In this document: positions 21,795-33,910 of the stretch, in pieces
How positions within the stretch are numbered: the first letter of the stretch is position 1
Layout: every line of letters starts with the position of its first letter
From: Cristatella mucedo
Taxonomy: Eukaryota; Bryozoa; Phylactolaemata; Cristatellidae
Assembly (NCBI GenBank): GCA_009760855.2
Contig: WPIO01000132.1
Coordinates: forward strand, 534,001 to 598,000
Direction: 5' to 3'
Length of the DNA: 64,000 bases
Made by a program: the position numbers and the translations under genes
The notes under the pieces: model-generated
What the model was told of the DNA's origin: nothing
What the model saw: the letters and a program-made list of their open reading frames with translations, nothing else
The model's database searches: none

Positions 21795-21966
21795 GGGCCG
21801 TAAGCATTAACTTGCTAGGCGCAATTACGGCTTGCCAAGGTCGTGGGTTCGATTCCTGTGGTGGGCGATCCTTTATCGCCACTGCAAGCAGTGGTGATAG
21901 CCGTAAAAGGCTCTTCTGTCGCTATACAAAAAGGGGCTGTTTAAGCAGCTAGGTTTATTATTATAA
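21795..21966 (+). mobile_element. SINE2 reference copy with core hairpin
   Basis: It shows a B-box gtgggttcgattcctg (21843-21858), then gcgatcctttatcgccactg. A near-perfect 12-bp inverted repeat follows: tatcgccactgc at 21874-21885 and gcagtggtgata at 21888-21899, with an AA loop. Then come agccgtaaaaggctcttctg, gctatacaaaaaggggctgt and an AT-rich end. The A-box region is diverged (gggccgtaagcattaacttg). Confidence 0.85.
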
Positions 21967-22210
21967 GGCCAGTGGTCGTAAGCCACTGGGTTGAGTGGGA
22001 AAGGTTTGCAAGTAACCTCCTCGCACCCTAGATGGTACTTGTCTATCAGGTTCTGACTTCCTGAAGAATTGGCGGCACAATAATGAAAACCGAATCAGTG
22101 GCATTCTACGGCCATCTGATTGAGGAATGCCCCCTGCTCAACCTCGCCGGTTGTACAAACAAAGCTGAAAAGTAGAAAGGCTGGAAGGTGCCAGCCTGTA
22201 AACGATTGGA

Positions 22211-22211
<1 letters not shown>

Positions 22212-22247
<36 letters not shown>
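22212..22247. repeat. (AT)n microsatellite at the tail of a SINE1
   Basis: An uninterrupted TA run that forms the 3' end of the minus-strand SINE1 copy next to it. Confidence 0.95.
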
Positions 22248-22250
<3 letters not shown>

Positions 22251-22378
22251 CATTTATATAGCACCCCAAGAGAACTTAATCTCTATTCAGGCGCTTCACA
22301 TATGCCTCGTGGCTAGAGCTCACGACCTCAGTCAGACCTTAGTCGGGGCAAGCACCTTAACCGCTAGAGTATGTAAAT
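22248..22378 (-). mobile_element. SINE1, tRNA-derived
   Basis: The plus strand reads atttatatagcaccccaaga, gaacttaatctctattcagg, cgcttcacatatgcc, then the reversed tRNA-like head (ctcacgacctcagtcagacc, caccttaaccgctagagta). The tail carries the LINE hairpin. Confidence 0.8.
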
Positions 22379-22683
22379 GTGGCTTTAACATTCTTTGGAC
22401 TTTTTCTCTGAAAAGAATTTGCTCGAGACCTTGAAGCAGAAATCCGACTTGTGATGAGGTACTCCTAGATCGAATGCCTATCGCTAGGTCTCAACACGTC
22501 CACACATCTAATGAGCCACTCCGGCCACAGAACCATCGGAACATTTACCTCAAAAACCAGCTGCATAGATAGCTGAATAGGCAGGACCAACCCAATGAGT
22601 GTTAAATGCGGCAGCCGCCTTCAGACTCACCGCCATTTCTGGTTGCCTTCTTTGCAGGGCACTCTCAGCCGGGCCAAGTGGGC

Positions 22684-23514
22684 AATATCTTTGCTTAGAT
22701 CCCTCCCAGCCCTCTAGCACATCGAATTCTCAGCACACCCTTGTCGATGTATTGATGACATCGGCACATGGATGGGAGCAAGCTTTCTTAAATTGAATGA
22801 TAATAAAACCAGCTTGCTAGTTATGGTCAAACCAAGTGTGATTCAGAAATTGGAAAACCTGCGGCTCAAAATCGGCTCCGCCAGCATATTTCCTGTTGAC
22901 TCTGCACGTAATTTAGGTGACCTGTTCCAAAGTCACCTTTCATTAGACGATCACATCAGCTCCACACTCAAGTCTGCCTACTTTCAGCTACATAACATTG
23001 CTAAAATTTGGGCTTGTTTAGACATGGATACCACATCTAAATTGATCCACGGATTTGTGACATCCCGTCTTGACTTCTGTAACTCACTGCTTGCTGGTCT
23101 ACCGGCCTGTGCAATCAGGCGCTTGCAGTTGGTGCGAAACTCTGCAGCTGTGCTCATCTGTCGTGAGCGTCACAATTGCAACATCACATCACTTCAAACT
23201 GACCTGCACTGGATCCCAATCAAGCAGCACATCGACTTCAACTATGACCCCAAAGCTCGGAACTCACTACCGGATGCACGTCACAACTTCCCCTGACATG
23301 ACGGCATTTAAAAATAAGCTTAAAACGCACCTTTTTATTATAGCATTTGGTGGGTCTTTGTGATTCGTCCTTCGTGTGCATGTACCTGCTTACAATATTC
23401 CTACTGCTTTCGGATGTTACCATTAAACATTTGGTAATGTTTTATATGCAGCATCTGTAAAGTGCCTAGAGACAGATTCATCTCTCCGAGCGCTATACAA
23501 ATGTATTATTATTG
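22684..23514 (+). mobile_element. CR1/L2-like LINE, 5'-truncated, reverse transcriptase C-terminal half
   Basis: It starts just after the catalytic YADD block, at a segment reading LCLDPSQPSSTSNSQ, and runs through FLKLNDNKTSLLVMVKPSVI, SARNLGDLFQSHLSLDDHIS, STLKSAYFQLHNIAKIWACL, LIHGFVTSRLDFCNSLLAGL and LQLVRNSAAVLICRERHN. A deletion then removes the region between HIDF and the final KARNSLPD block. The 3' untranslated region and (TAT) tail are present (to about 23514). Frameshifts make it a dead copy. Confidence 0.9.
22772..23296 (+). pseudogene. LINE reverse transcriptase C-terminal remnant
   Basis: The longest open stretch of the LINE copy at 22684-23514. It retains the thumb-side segments (SARNLG, SLDDHIS, FVTSRLDFCNSLL) but no catalytic Asp residues. 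Its first Met is not a family start. An internal deletion joins HIDFN to DPKARNSLPD. Confidence 0.8.
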
Positions 23515-24920
23515 CTATCATGATCTTTTTGGTCACTTGTGTGCAGCGACATGCCTAGCTATGTATTCTAAATCACGACGTACGACTTCCTACTGTCGAC
23601 CGACAGCTTCTCAAAAAATATTCTTGAGAGCACAGTGAGCACTGCCAGTCAATACTCACAAATAATAATGTATCAATCAATTCCGATTTTCATATAAAGA
23701 GCATAGCAGAACTAAGGAAACTGCATCAATGAGACCTCTGCCAAGCAAACATTCAGCTGTTTCAAGTGACTTGGGCACAACTGGAATAAGGTATGCCTTC
23801 GCGCTTGGCTTCTTCATGTGCAGTGAGCATTATAATTTACACGGACGTCACTTCCAATGGATTTCGGATGTGCACAACTCAAGGTCAAGACCCATGACAA
23901 ATCTTGGCCAGGAATCAGCCACGAACCATACATCGAAGACGGATTTCGGAATAATTTTCATCACTTTACTTTTCGAATACAAACAAAGCTTTTAAGACTC
24001 AATGCATGACTAGTGCAGGGGCATGGAAGTGTGCCCGAAAAGCCGACCGACTTCATACCAAAGACATCTCCTAAGGGGCGATGAGCTGCGGAGTCTTTAA
24101 ATATTAACGGACTCTTCTGGAGATTAAGGCAGACAATGGGACACCTAGTTCCCTGAGCTTAAAGTACTTACCGAACGACCTAGTTATTAGTCGGACGCCC
24201 TTTCTTCAACTTCTCTCCCTCCCTCTCTCGCTGGTTCTGTTAAGGCACTTGATGAGACCTCCCCAATTTTTTACCCAGTCCCAGTCACCAGCAGTGGACC
24301 GTCCTAGCTAGGGAGACTGCCAGAAGAATCGGTTCACTTTTGTGACTTACGGATGCAACACTCTACTAACCAATCCGAACTATAGTAAAAACAAGGGCAA
24401 AATATAGTGAAATGAACGATGCCGGCGATACTTTAGTGAAATCAAAGCTTGAACTCCGACTGGCTATGCATAATATTGCGTTGCAAAAGGATTTCCTATG
24501 GCCCACAAGCCAACACCTGCTTCATGCCGACTATTTTCTGTATGTGTACGTATGCCTACATCAATGCTCCCTTTCCACAATGCCTCTGCGTGTGGCACTC
24601 GTAAAAGAAAGCAGAATGCCACTCTGCTTTTTCGAACGTTCTAAAATTAATCTGAAGAAAAGTAGGAAAAAATAGGATCGTCCAATCCTAGTTTTTTTTT
24701 ATCACTTTCACCTGTCCTCTCCCTCTTTTTCCATGTCTCTCGATTCCTACCACTCCTCTCCCTGCATCTACAATCGACTCCGTGTATAAGAATATCGAAT
24801 GTAGGAATACTGCCCTTATAAGAATAGCAGTTCTGCATGCCAGATGTAGTCCCAATATTAATCTAGCTCCACGTACAGGAATACTCCACATATAAGAGTG
24901 CCTGTTGAAAGGCCTGAGGG
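23515..24920. other. Unassigned AT-richer stretch
   Basis: Open frames such as 23729-23995 and 24412-24675 (plus) are 87-88 residues and have no recognisable motif. A family-2 LINE-like or SINE segment is not evident. I see no gene here. Confidence 0.4.
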
Positions 24921-24924
24921 CGCC

Positions 24925-25052
24925 GGGCTGCGTTGGTCCAGCAGTTAAGGTGCTCGCCCCGCCCAAGGTCTGGCTGAAGTCGCGGGCTCGGGCTCCGTGG
25001 CAAATGTGAAGCGCCTGAATAGAGATTAAGTTCTCTCAGGGTGCTATACGAA

Positions 25053-25056
<4 letters not shown>
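24925..25056 (+). mobile_element. SINE1, tRNA-derived, full head and tail
   Basis: A clear A-box-like tggtccagcagttaaggtgc and B-box-like cgggctcgggctccgtgg. Then come caaatgtgaagcgcctgaat, agagattaagttctctcagg and gtgctatacgaatt. The last two blocks are the LINE 3' stem-loop. The element ends in a long (AT)n. Confidence 0.85.

Positions 25057-25108
<52 letters not shown>
25057..25108. repeat. (AT)n microsatellite at the tail of a SINE1
   Basis: About 26 AT units follow directly from the SINE1 end, on the 3' side of the element, as at 22212-22247. Confidence 0.95.
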
Positions 25109-25110
<2 letters not shown>

Positions 25111-25195
25111 TTATAAGCAGAGTCGACTGTACTTTCCCTTCCCCATTTACTAGCCTGCTCAGTATAACCTGCATCACTTAATGTGTGCTGCAATT

Positions 25196-25285
25196 TTGCA
25201 TCACGGTTCAATTGAAATGCTTGCTTAACAGCAAAGGCAAAGTGCCTAGATAGAGATTCGGTTCTCTTCGGCGCTATCAATCGTT
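25196..25285 (+). mobile_element. LINE tail fragment
   Basis: Contains aaagtgcctagatagagatt and tctcttcggcgctatcaa, the LINE terminal hairpin with a mix of the two stem variants. Confidence 0.55.
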
Positions 25286-28200
25286 TGCTTGGTGCCGAGC
25301 AGATCGCAGCACGAACATAGCACGAAGGCTTTGGCGACGCGCTTTCGCATAATTGCGGCAACAATTCGAAAGGTTACTCGATCTTCATAGCTAATCGGCT
25401 CCACAGACGGTCGCAGCGTAGCTGACAAACATCGGAACCGCCAGTTACCGCATACACCCCCAATCGCCAGTAACGAATGACGGCACAAGCTGCAAGGCAA
25501 TCGTGTTTGCCCAGCGGTTAGCTAGCTTTGCTAGCTCTTGGACCTGAGGCCCCAGGTTCTAATCTAGCAGGCAGCGATACCACTCGACGGCTCAAACCGG
25601 TGCAGACCAGTGCAACCGGTCGGTCCGAAGCACCTGTCTAGGCCAGGACTTTCGGCAACTGAGAGGGCGGTCCAAAAATAAAGGGAAAGAGATCAAGGGA
25701 AGCTCATGTAGTCAAGGAAACCGAACGAGCAGTTCAGGTCTAGCGAAATGTCGCTATTACAGCCAGCCGTCTTTGTGATGACATAGCTGGTGTGGACTTT
25801 CCTTGCTTTTGGCGCCCTAGGGGCATAACACGACTAGGAAACCACTGTTGCCTGACCAAACAAGACAGTCGAACAGCGACAAAGCCAGCAGCCAGCTAAC
25901 AAGCAGGAACAGGAAACAGCAGCAGCAGAAGCAGCAGCAGCAATGCAAAGCAGAGTTCAGGAAGCAGCCCCGAAGCGCTGAACGAAAACGCTGTCAACTA
26001 CCGGCAAGTGACCCCGTCGATGCATCGGTCGCACAAACCAGGAATGCAGGCGCATGTACATACGCCAAAGGACACGGCAGCAATTGAACGGGCATTAGCT
26101 GAGCAGTGTTTACCTCCATTGTCTTATAGCTGTGAAAGGCAAATCGGTAAGGAATCAGGAGACCGCCAACAGCTTCATTCTAAAGACACGATCGCGGGAA
26201 AGGGGGCCTAAGCAATGAGGTAGAAACCAGCCGTGCAGTCAGCAGTCACTCAGTAAAGAAACGATGAAGTTCAGCAGTCGTGTACATGATGACTCAAAGG
26301 GATCGGGAAAATGTTGGGAGGATCAAAGTAAAGCAGCTGCTCATTTGCTCGAATGATGTTCACTGACCTACATGCTTGCAATGACCATGGGACACGGCGA
26401 CTTCAAACGCATGTACCGGAGCTCCAGACTCTAAAACTATTGTGACAAAGCTCCCACCGGGCTTGGAACAATAACATGGTTATTGTATTGTCAATTTTCA
26501 AAGATAGCAATACATTACAAAACTGCGTCTACCAAACATGCTTCGTGGACTTATGCAGTCCTCAATCCACACGATTAGGCCAGACTCGGGAAGTGCTGCC
26601 AAAACTTTAAAACTAAACTGCCCCATAAGTACTGCTATGATATAGATAATGTAGATAACATTCATCTGGACAGTATAATATAATTATATTGCTACGGCGC
26701 CCAATATAATATTTTTTTGGCAGTGCAATACAATATACTGCCTCATAAATATTTTTACAGAGGCCTGGCTTCCTCGTTTGTGAAGTGAAGGTCAGCTGAT
26801 TCAACGGCCTCATTTAAAAAGCAGCATAAGAGCGTTGGCAGCTATCGCTTCTGATTTATTATAGCAGTCTACAGAGAATTGCCTGCTTCAGGACGTTATA
26901 GAACCCAGAAACGACCCGAGGAAGCATTAAGTGGAAGCACCCTAGCCCAAGGCACAGACCCAGTGGAAGGAGGGCGAGAGGGTGAGCTGAAACGACTGAC
27001 GCCGAGCCCGCCGCTACGGCAGGTAGACCAGCATCAGCGCTGTCCTTTTCTCTCCCTTCGTTGACCGCACAGACAGGCCGCTGGCACTAATGCAAAGATC
27101 GACCATATTCAATAGCCCGAGGCACTCACCCGCTTTCGGCAGGTACACTACAGAATCGCCTGCTCCACGAATCGAAGTGCCCGCTCACTGCCCCCTCCCC
27201 CCTTCAGGAGCTGGCTCGTGACGTTCGAGCTCCTTACCCCAGGCCTAAGACCCCCCCCCCGAGCAGCTTCAGAGCAGATGGAAGACTGGGCAAAGATGGC
27301 AGATGTTGAAAAAGCGTCATCTGGTGCGCGTGCGCAAGCGTGCAGCCTCGTCGACTGTCCGGTGGCACGTTTTTATTTTTTACTCATCAACTCATACGAC
27401 ATCACCTACTCAATACTAGGAGAGGAACGTTTTTACGAGACAGTGTACGCTCAAGCAGGCTGCAAGGCTACAAATGTCGGCACCACGACGCCGCCGCCGG
27501 CAGCGTCGGCTCGGCCGGTTACTTTGCAGGGGGGGGGGAGTGAGGGAGGAAGGGTGGAGCACTCGTTCCGCAGACGGACGTCGCCTAGGTAATGCACGTC
27601 GTCCGCGGTAGAAGCTACGAGCAGAAACTTCCGCCGCCCACGCTACAGTTTTCAGCGAAGGCACGAAGCCACCTGGCTTAACGCTGCTGCAAGTTGCTTT
27701 CTTTTTTTCTCGCAGAGGGGAAAGGAGAATACCAAGCATCCTACCTTCACCCCTTGGCGGCTTCCAGGCTGAAGTTAACAAAGCTGGTAGCAAAAGCTAG
27801 AACGAGAAAAATCGCTTCGCGAGTCAGCATTCGCAGCGTGAGGATTTTCGGTTTGACCTCCACAAACTTGGACCTAACCTGAAAGAGACATCCGCGGCTG
27901 TTGGAAGAAGCAAAACACAGGATCCGGTAGCCGCCCGATGCTCCGGACCAGCTAGGGGGCACGCCTGGAGAAGCCCTCCCCCAATCCCATTCTGCAGCCG
28001 CTTATCATGAGACGAGGGCCAGGCTGAGAAAGTCCGCTCGCGGACTAAGTAACTCAGCAAAAGCATACGGGTGCTTCAAATGCAGCACAAGACACTAGTA
28101 GCTGCTGGAAATGCACCTCTGCAGAAAAACCAAGGCCTCTACTTAGAATGCCCTATCTCCACAGATGATATCCGAAAATGAGTTTTGGCATCATATTTTG

Positions 28201-29060
28201 AATGCAAGCACCAAGAAAAGGGCTCAAAGAGCTAAGGGCAACGAACGCCACGAACTGCGGGGATCAACTTGACAAAAAAGAATATTATTTTTACTATTGT
28301 CATTATTATTATTACCCGGAAACCCTCGGCCGAAATGCCAATGCTAAGCAGCGAGGCAGTCATAGCAACGAACCCAGAGGTGTCCCGCAGATCCTAGCTA
28401 ACTTGGAGTGTATACATTGAAATTGGAATAATGCTATTATGAGAGATACAATGAGTTTTGATATGAGATACGGCCTTGATCCGTCCATGAATTACAGCCT
28501 TCTGTAGATTTCCTGCGTTGCTATCAGCAACAGGCTCCCTAAGCCGTGAGGCAGCGCCCTGGGGTAACGCTTCGGCCAGAGCCTCTACCACCCCCCCCCC
28601 CCCCCGACAAACGAGCGGCCCGGTACCTAGCTGGACGCCAGCAAGGTGAGGGGGGAGAAAGCCGGGTCTCTAGGAGCAGATTTATCTGGGGACATTTTCC
28701 GGCACGAGGAAGCGATTTGGCGAAGCCCGGCCTTCGGGTCGAGTCGCGGTGGCGGCATCAACCGGCGTAGCTCGGTCGAAGAGCAACGCAGGGTCTCTCG
28801 AAATCGCAATCCTCCTGTCAGCGATGCTATCATGAAATGGGATGGGGAGTGCCGTAGCCGATGGTATCAAGGTCCGGGAGCTGTGCTTGCCAGGGCAGTC
28901 GCCGTCACGATTGCGAGCAAGCAGCAGAATGTGCAGCATCGCTGCATCGTCACTCCTCCTAGCTCGGGTATACGGCACTGCAATGGTTCTGGTCTTAACT
29001 TAGTGGGGGGGGGGGGCTTCAGAGCATCGATGTCAGCGGATGCAACTAATCCGAGGCGCC
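25286..29060. other. Unassigned stretch; no gene supported
   Basis: It holds a short CAG run (25919-25942), a tRNA-SINE-like remnant near 25505-25590 (tgcccagcggttagctagct, ccaggttctaatctagc), and poly-C/poly-G runs near 27250, 27531, 28591 and 29003. No open frame shows recognisable protein content. Confidence 0.4.
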
Positions 29061-29061
29061 T

Positions 29062-29600
29062 CTTCAAGTATGGGCACCTTAGGATCTGATCTAGGCAGCT
29101 TCAACACCCTTCCTCTTGCCGATGCAATCGCCAAACGAAATCCAGGCTTTCATTTCTATGCAGATGACGTGCAGCTACACCTGTACCATGATACCTCCAA
29201 GCTTTACAGCACGTCAAAATCTCTCAACTTCCTTGCTGCATGTATTGCTGACATCTGCACTTGGACGGTAGCAAACTTTCTTAGCTATACCTTGTACATA
29301 CCTCAAATCGTTAGGAGATCTCGCCTTCAGTTTGTATGCTCCCAAAGCCCGGAACTCACTCTCAAGACTTTTGGCACGCCATTAGCTGATTTGATGGCAC
29401 CTAAAAAGAAGCTAAAAACCGATTCCTGCTCCTCACAGCATTTTTACCGTCCTGTGACTTTTCTTGAATGTGATTATTCGTGCTGATTCTGTGCATGTTA
29501 TCACTAGCCAGTTGACATGCTTTCTTTCCAGTATATATTTAAAGTGCTTAGAAAAATATTTAGATCTCTTAGGGCATTACATACAGGCCTTAACTAGTAT
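29062..29600 (+). mobile_element. CR1/L2-like LINE, internally deleted
   Basis: It starts in the YGVLQGS-like region and reads LPLADAIAKRNPGFHFYADD followed by VQLHLYHD, so it keeps the catalytic YADD box. It runs through SLNFLAACIADICTWTVANF and then jumps directly to the 3' coding end (SPELTL, FGTPLADLMAPKKKLKT) and the untranslated region. The tail lacks a clear (ATT)n. Confidence 0.8.
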
Positions 29601-29761
29601 TGCATCTATTAATACTATTGCAACCTCGAAAAATTTCGGAAAACTCAAATTTAAAGATGTAATTCATTCAAGATAATTGATTAACACTTTTTACTACTCA
29701 TGAAATTTTAATTAAATTAATAAACTTGATTTATATTTATTTAAAACTGAATAAAGTAAAT

Positions 29762-29905
29762 AAATATAATTCATTTGTGTATCGCCCCAAGAGAATTTAA
29801 TCTTTATTCAGGCGCTTCACATATGCCACGTGGCTCGAGCCCACGACCTCTGCAAGACCTTGGTCGGGGCGAGCACCTTAACCACCGGACCAATCAGCTA
29901 AATCT
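29762..29905 (-). mobile_element. SINE1, tRNA-derived
   Basis: The plus strand reads attcatttgtgtatcgcccc, aagagaatttaatctttatt, caggcgcttcacatatgcca, ctcgagcccacgacctctgc and gagcaccttaaccaccggac, the reversed SINE1 in full order. Confidence 0.85.
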
Positions 29906-30069
29906 TATTAGTTTATAAATTCCTAACCATTACTTGGAAAGTATGAAAGCAACGTAAATCATTAGCCCTAACAAGTGATAAGTGACTTAAAGATAGCTTA
30001 AAATGAGACACATTCAACAAGTTGGTTAATGAAGAATGTAAGGGGAAAAGGCGAGAGAAAGGTCTACTG

Positions 30070-30200
30070 AGGCCAAACTGGAGAAGCAGTTAGCCCCCCC
30101 TGATTCTGAGCCCGAGGCAAGATGCTCGCTCTCATTGCCTTTATTGCCTGCAGCATGCGGGACGGTCTTCTGTAGCTATTTAAATGAGTCTGCTGGACAA
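30070..30200 (+). mobile_element. Possible diverged SINE2
   Basis: Weak match only: agaagcagttagcc, attgcctgcagcatgcggga and gtagctatttaaatgag keep the SINE2 order, but the boxes are decayed. Confidence 0.3.
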
Positions 30201-30214
30201 GAATAAAAAAGAAT

Positions 30215-30345
30215 ATAAATCATTCGCATAGCGGTCAAATAGAACTTAATCTCTATCCAGACTCTTCACATCTGCCGCAGGCCTCGAGCTTACGACCTCG
30301 GTCGTCGAAAACGAGCACCTTGATCCCTGGGCCTAACCAGGGTGG
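30215..30345 (-). mobile_element. SINE1, tRNA-derived
   Basis: The plus strand reads gaacttaatctctatccaga, ctcttcacatctgccgcagg, cctcgagcttacgacctcgg and gagcaccttgatccctgggc. Confidence 0.75.
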
Positions 30346-30485
30346 CCAGCTGCTCGTGTTACTTCACTAAACCAAAAATAAGTATAGGTCATAAAGAGCT
30401 CATATGGCCTTCAAGGTTTCTCACGATTTTCCCAGGAATCTCAACTTCAAAGTGTGTGGAGAGCTACAGTCGACTTTGTAATGCA

Positions 30486-31250
30486 TCTCTGTCTGTAACT
30501 CCACAAAGCCACAAAGACTATATCGGTGCTAAGAAGAAGAGTTTGTATAGCGCCCTCACAGCCGAAGCGGCTTTCGGTACGCATTCGGTAGCCAACAGAC
30601 TTCGTCTCACGCAACAAAGAGAAAGTGGGAAGTATAGCAGAGTCACGAGAGCAATTGAGGTAGTGAGTAGCATGGAAGTAGCAGCTGAGAACGGCTGGAA
30701 AGGATAAGCCATAGTCGGCAGCAGGAGAGTAGTTGTCGTTGTTTAACAATCGTGGAAGTGAGTTCCACAGTCTAGGACCTGCAGAGCTAAAGCTTCTGTC
30801 GCCGACGGTCTTTAAGCAGAGGAATGAGAAAGCTAATTTATTGTATATACAGGACTTGAGGGAACGAGGAGGCTGAAACTGGTGCAGCAGTCCAGCTAGG
30901 TATGGAGGAGCCAAGCCGTGGCGGGCCTTGTGGGTCAGCGTAAGAAATTTGCTCTGTATCCGTTGATCAACCGGCAGCCATCCTAGCTCTTTTAGCAAAG
31001 AAGACACCTCTGGGTCTTGAACACTAGCCCTGCAGTCACATTCATTGCCATTTATAGTGGCCTAACTGCCTTTTTTGGTAGCCCAACCAAAAGGGAATTA
31101 CAATAATCAAGCCGAGACAGAACAAAGGAGCTCGTTAAATTTTTTGCAAGCCACAGGGTATTTGCCCCCTTCCCCTTTCTGACTCGGCCATCGCCTAGCA
31201 CTATCACAATAACAGGCCGCAGAAAAAAATCGCAAACATGCACACCACTG
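30486..31250 (-). mobile_element. Second LINE family (family 2), 5'-truncated
   Basis: Minus-strand translation reads NLTSSFVLSRLDYCNSLLVG then LPKKAV, and later LKELGWLPVDQRIQSKFLTL, THKARHGLAPPYLAGLL, RSFSSAGPRLWNSLPRLL. These are the CR1/L2-type C-terminal blocks in an order different in detail from family 1. The 3' end is ggctttcggt-type hairpin, gcgctatacaaactcttctt and a unique ctttgtggagttacagacag block, shared with the copies at 34.2-34.7 and 43.8 kb. Confidence 0.75.
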
Positions 31251-32580
31251 TGCTTATTTAAGAATGACTCGTTTCTCTGCAGCCAATTTGTCTTAAGGAA
31301 AAGAAGAGCTCGATAGGAGGCGACTGGGAGTAGCAGAAGTCAAACGGCAGGCTGCGGCTAAGCCGCTTTTAGGCTAAGAGGGTGCCGGTCAGACATAGAT
31401 GACTTCTGCTCGACCTGATGTTATTCGGCACGATCGCAAAAAGTGGCAAATTCCTTTCAATTAGAGACCAGTCTGGCTGCGGCGTTGGACCATGGCGGTA
31501 GCCAATCGATAGTGCTATCGTAGCTACTTCGCATAGAGACGGCTTAAAACGGTCCAACCTGCTTACCATCACGGAGTTCGGTCAGCTGCCAGTAGCATCG
31601 AGTTGGCAGCACGTCCAGACTAGGAGCTTCGCCCTTCTACTCTGAAATTGATGCCAACTTGGTGACAATCAGTGCTCACTAGTATTCTGAAAACGTTTGT
31701 CAAAAAAGGCCAGTTTCTCTTGAGGTTCCAATGGTGAACATTTCTGCAGAGGGATGCAGGCTAGCATGTAAGTTCAAGGTGGAATGCATAATCCCGATGG
31801 CCTCTCGTGAAACTACCCAGGCGATCCTAAGACCGGCGAACCAGTTTTCTAAATAAATGAGATACACTCAGGCCAAACTGTTAACACTACCTCAACATCG
31901 CCTGATAATATTGGAACACACTTTCTGAACAGAAAGATTGTGATATAAACTTTCGTTGCAATGCAAATCGGCTAGTCTGTATTCGCTATTTGTCAAAGCA
32001 AACCACAGTACTCGCCTAAGCGGTCAGCCAATTGAAACGCAGCTCCTCACACGTAGGCATTTAGTGGAGCAGGTCGCAACATATCCTATAACCTACGAGA
32101 GATGCAGACACACTTTTTCTTGCCTCGACACAAACCTCGCTAATCTCATTGTGACGATCTCTTTCTTTTCTTGGCTTGGTGATAACAAAAATGCCTTACG
32201 AGCTGTGCCGGTCTCAAGTAAATCCGGCTGTAAGTTCAGCCGTATTTTTGCTTTTACATTTATATGCAGACAAGAAGCCCTTTCGAGTTTGTAATCTCAA
32301 ATGCGAAACCGTGCATCAAAGCTGTTTAACATCGCTCGTTCGAGTGCCTGCACACATACGCAAACCAGCTCGCATGCAGATACATGCATTCGTCCACACA
32401 CCTCATATGGGATAGAGCGATAACACAACAGTTTCACACAGGCCCCAGCATACCAGCTGATGCAGCAGGAGCAATTCTTCCCGAGCTCGGAAGAGTTCCG
32501 AGAGTGCAGGCTTTCCGGCATGCACGCTGGTCGAAGCTGGGACATGACGGCTGCCGAAAAACCAACTAGTCAACAATTGA
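31251..32580. other. Unassigned stretch; no gene supported
   Basis: Only short open frames without motifs. No repeat family of this window is recognised. Confidence 0.4.
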
Positions 32581-32585
32581 AAATA

Positions 32586-32748
32586 AACTTTGGTGATTTA
32601 ACTGCCTCGTTTGCATAGTGGCAGAGGAGCCTTATCGGCTATCACCACCACTTGCAGTTAGCAATAAAGGATCGCTCAACTGCAGGATTCGAACCCACGA
32701 CCTCGGTCGTGGAGAGCAAGCACCTTAACATCTAGGCTATCACAGCAT
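32586..32748 (-). mobile_element. SINE2, tRNA-derived
   Basis: The plus strand shows tagtggcagaggagccttat, tatcaccaccacttgcagtt, aaaggatcgctcaactgcag, gattcgaacccacgacctcg and gcaccttaacatctaggcta, the reversed SINE2 with core hairpin slightly decayed. Confidence 0.8.
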
Positions 32749-33337
32749 TGAGATATTGCCGTAAAAAAGTGCATGCACATTGACCTCTACAGTAACTTAC
32801 AAAATTCTCGGCACGGTGCTGCAACTGGGATCTCGAGTCGCCAAATGCATGCAGCCAACCATGCATACGCCCACTCACATGCACTGCGAAAACTGCCCAT
32901 GGTTCTGACATGCTTACAGTTATCACCAACAACCAATGCAATAGAAAATGTGATACGAAAGGAGGAGTGATGCCGACCAAGCACGATCGAGATCAAATGA
33001 GGGGAAGGCGAGCAAGAGATGCAGCAAGGAAATGCAGATGGCCAGAACACATCGAGTTGGCAGCACTAGCACGTTGACAGCTCTCTGAAACAGGACACCT
33101 AAATGAGTCTTGATCAGGGGCCTGCAGGACACAACGAGTGCCACATACTATGCACCAGTGAAGCCAAAGGAAGCTAATTGTGGCTGCTAATTCATTGTCC
33201 TATAATCAGTGGAGTGGTGAAGAGGCCACGAGAGGCAGCTGCTGTGCCACAGCTTCTCAGGCCAGGCCAGAGGAGTCGGGTCGAAAGAGCTACGAAGTAT
33301 CACGAAAGTGAAGGAAGGTGGAGAAGAGGGACCGCGT

Positions 33338-33483
33338 CAGCTCCACCAATCAAGTCTGCCTACTTTCAGCAACATAGCATTGCTCAAATTCGGGCTTGTT
33401 TAGACAGAGATACCGCATCTAAGTTGGTCCATGCATTTGTGACATCCTTTTGTTTTGGTCCATCCATTTGTGACATGCTTTTA
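33338..33483 (+). mobile_element. LINE reverse transcriptase fragment
   Basis: Translation reads KSAYFQQHSIAQIRACLDRD then TASKLVHAFVTS, ending with a short internal duplication of the HAFVTS coding block (ttggtccatccatttgtgac). No ends are preserved. Confidence 0.75.
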
Positions 33484-33749
33484 GGGGATGAATGATTCAT
33501 GCGAGGGCTAAAGAACAAAATCTGACCGAACAAGTATTTCACAGCCCAGGGGTAAAGTTGCTGCATTGGGCAGCCGTCAGAACATATGGCAGCTGACTTC
33601 GGTGGTGGACTGCTTTTGATCTCGACTTGCAAAGACAAGAACGAATGACTCATTGTAATCAGTACTTCCTGACATCCGCTAGGCAACAGGTCAGACATAT
33701 GGCAGCTCAGGTAACACGTCAGACATATGACAGCCAATGTCGCACTGTA

Positions 33750-33910
33750 AACTGAATGCTCGCTTGGCAGACATTCCATCCTGGATGCTGGCCAATTTTC
33801 TTAAGCTAAACGACGATACAACCCAACTCCTACTTTTTGGACATCATAAGCACGTGGCCGGGTTAGAAGACTTAACTCTTCTTATTGGCTGTGCTGTCGT
33901 ATGCTTGGAA
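33750..33910 (+). mobile_element. Family 2 LINE fragment
   Basis: Translation reads KLNARLADIPSWMLANFLKL then NDDTTQLLLFG, the segment after the catalytic box in CR1/L2-type elements. It differs from family 1 at the equivalent place (MAANFLKLNDDKTNLLVMGK), so it is placed in family 2. Confidence 0.6.

Noticed and set aside
20900-21966. Direct or inverted repeat array that could look like CRISPR
   Set aside because: Units are dispersed SINE and LINE pieces in both orientations, with no regular spacer.
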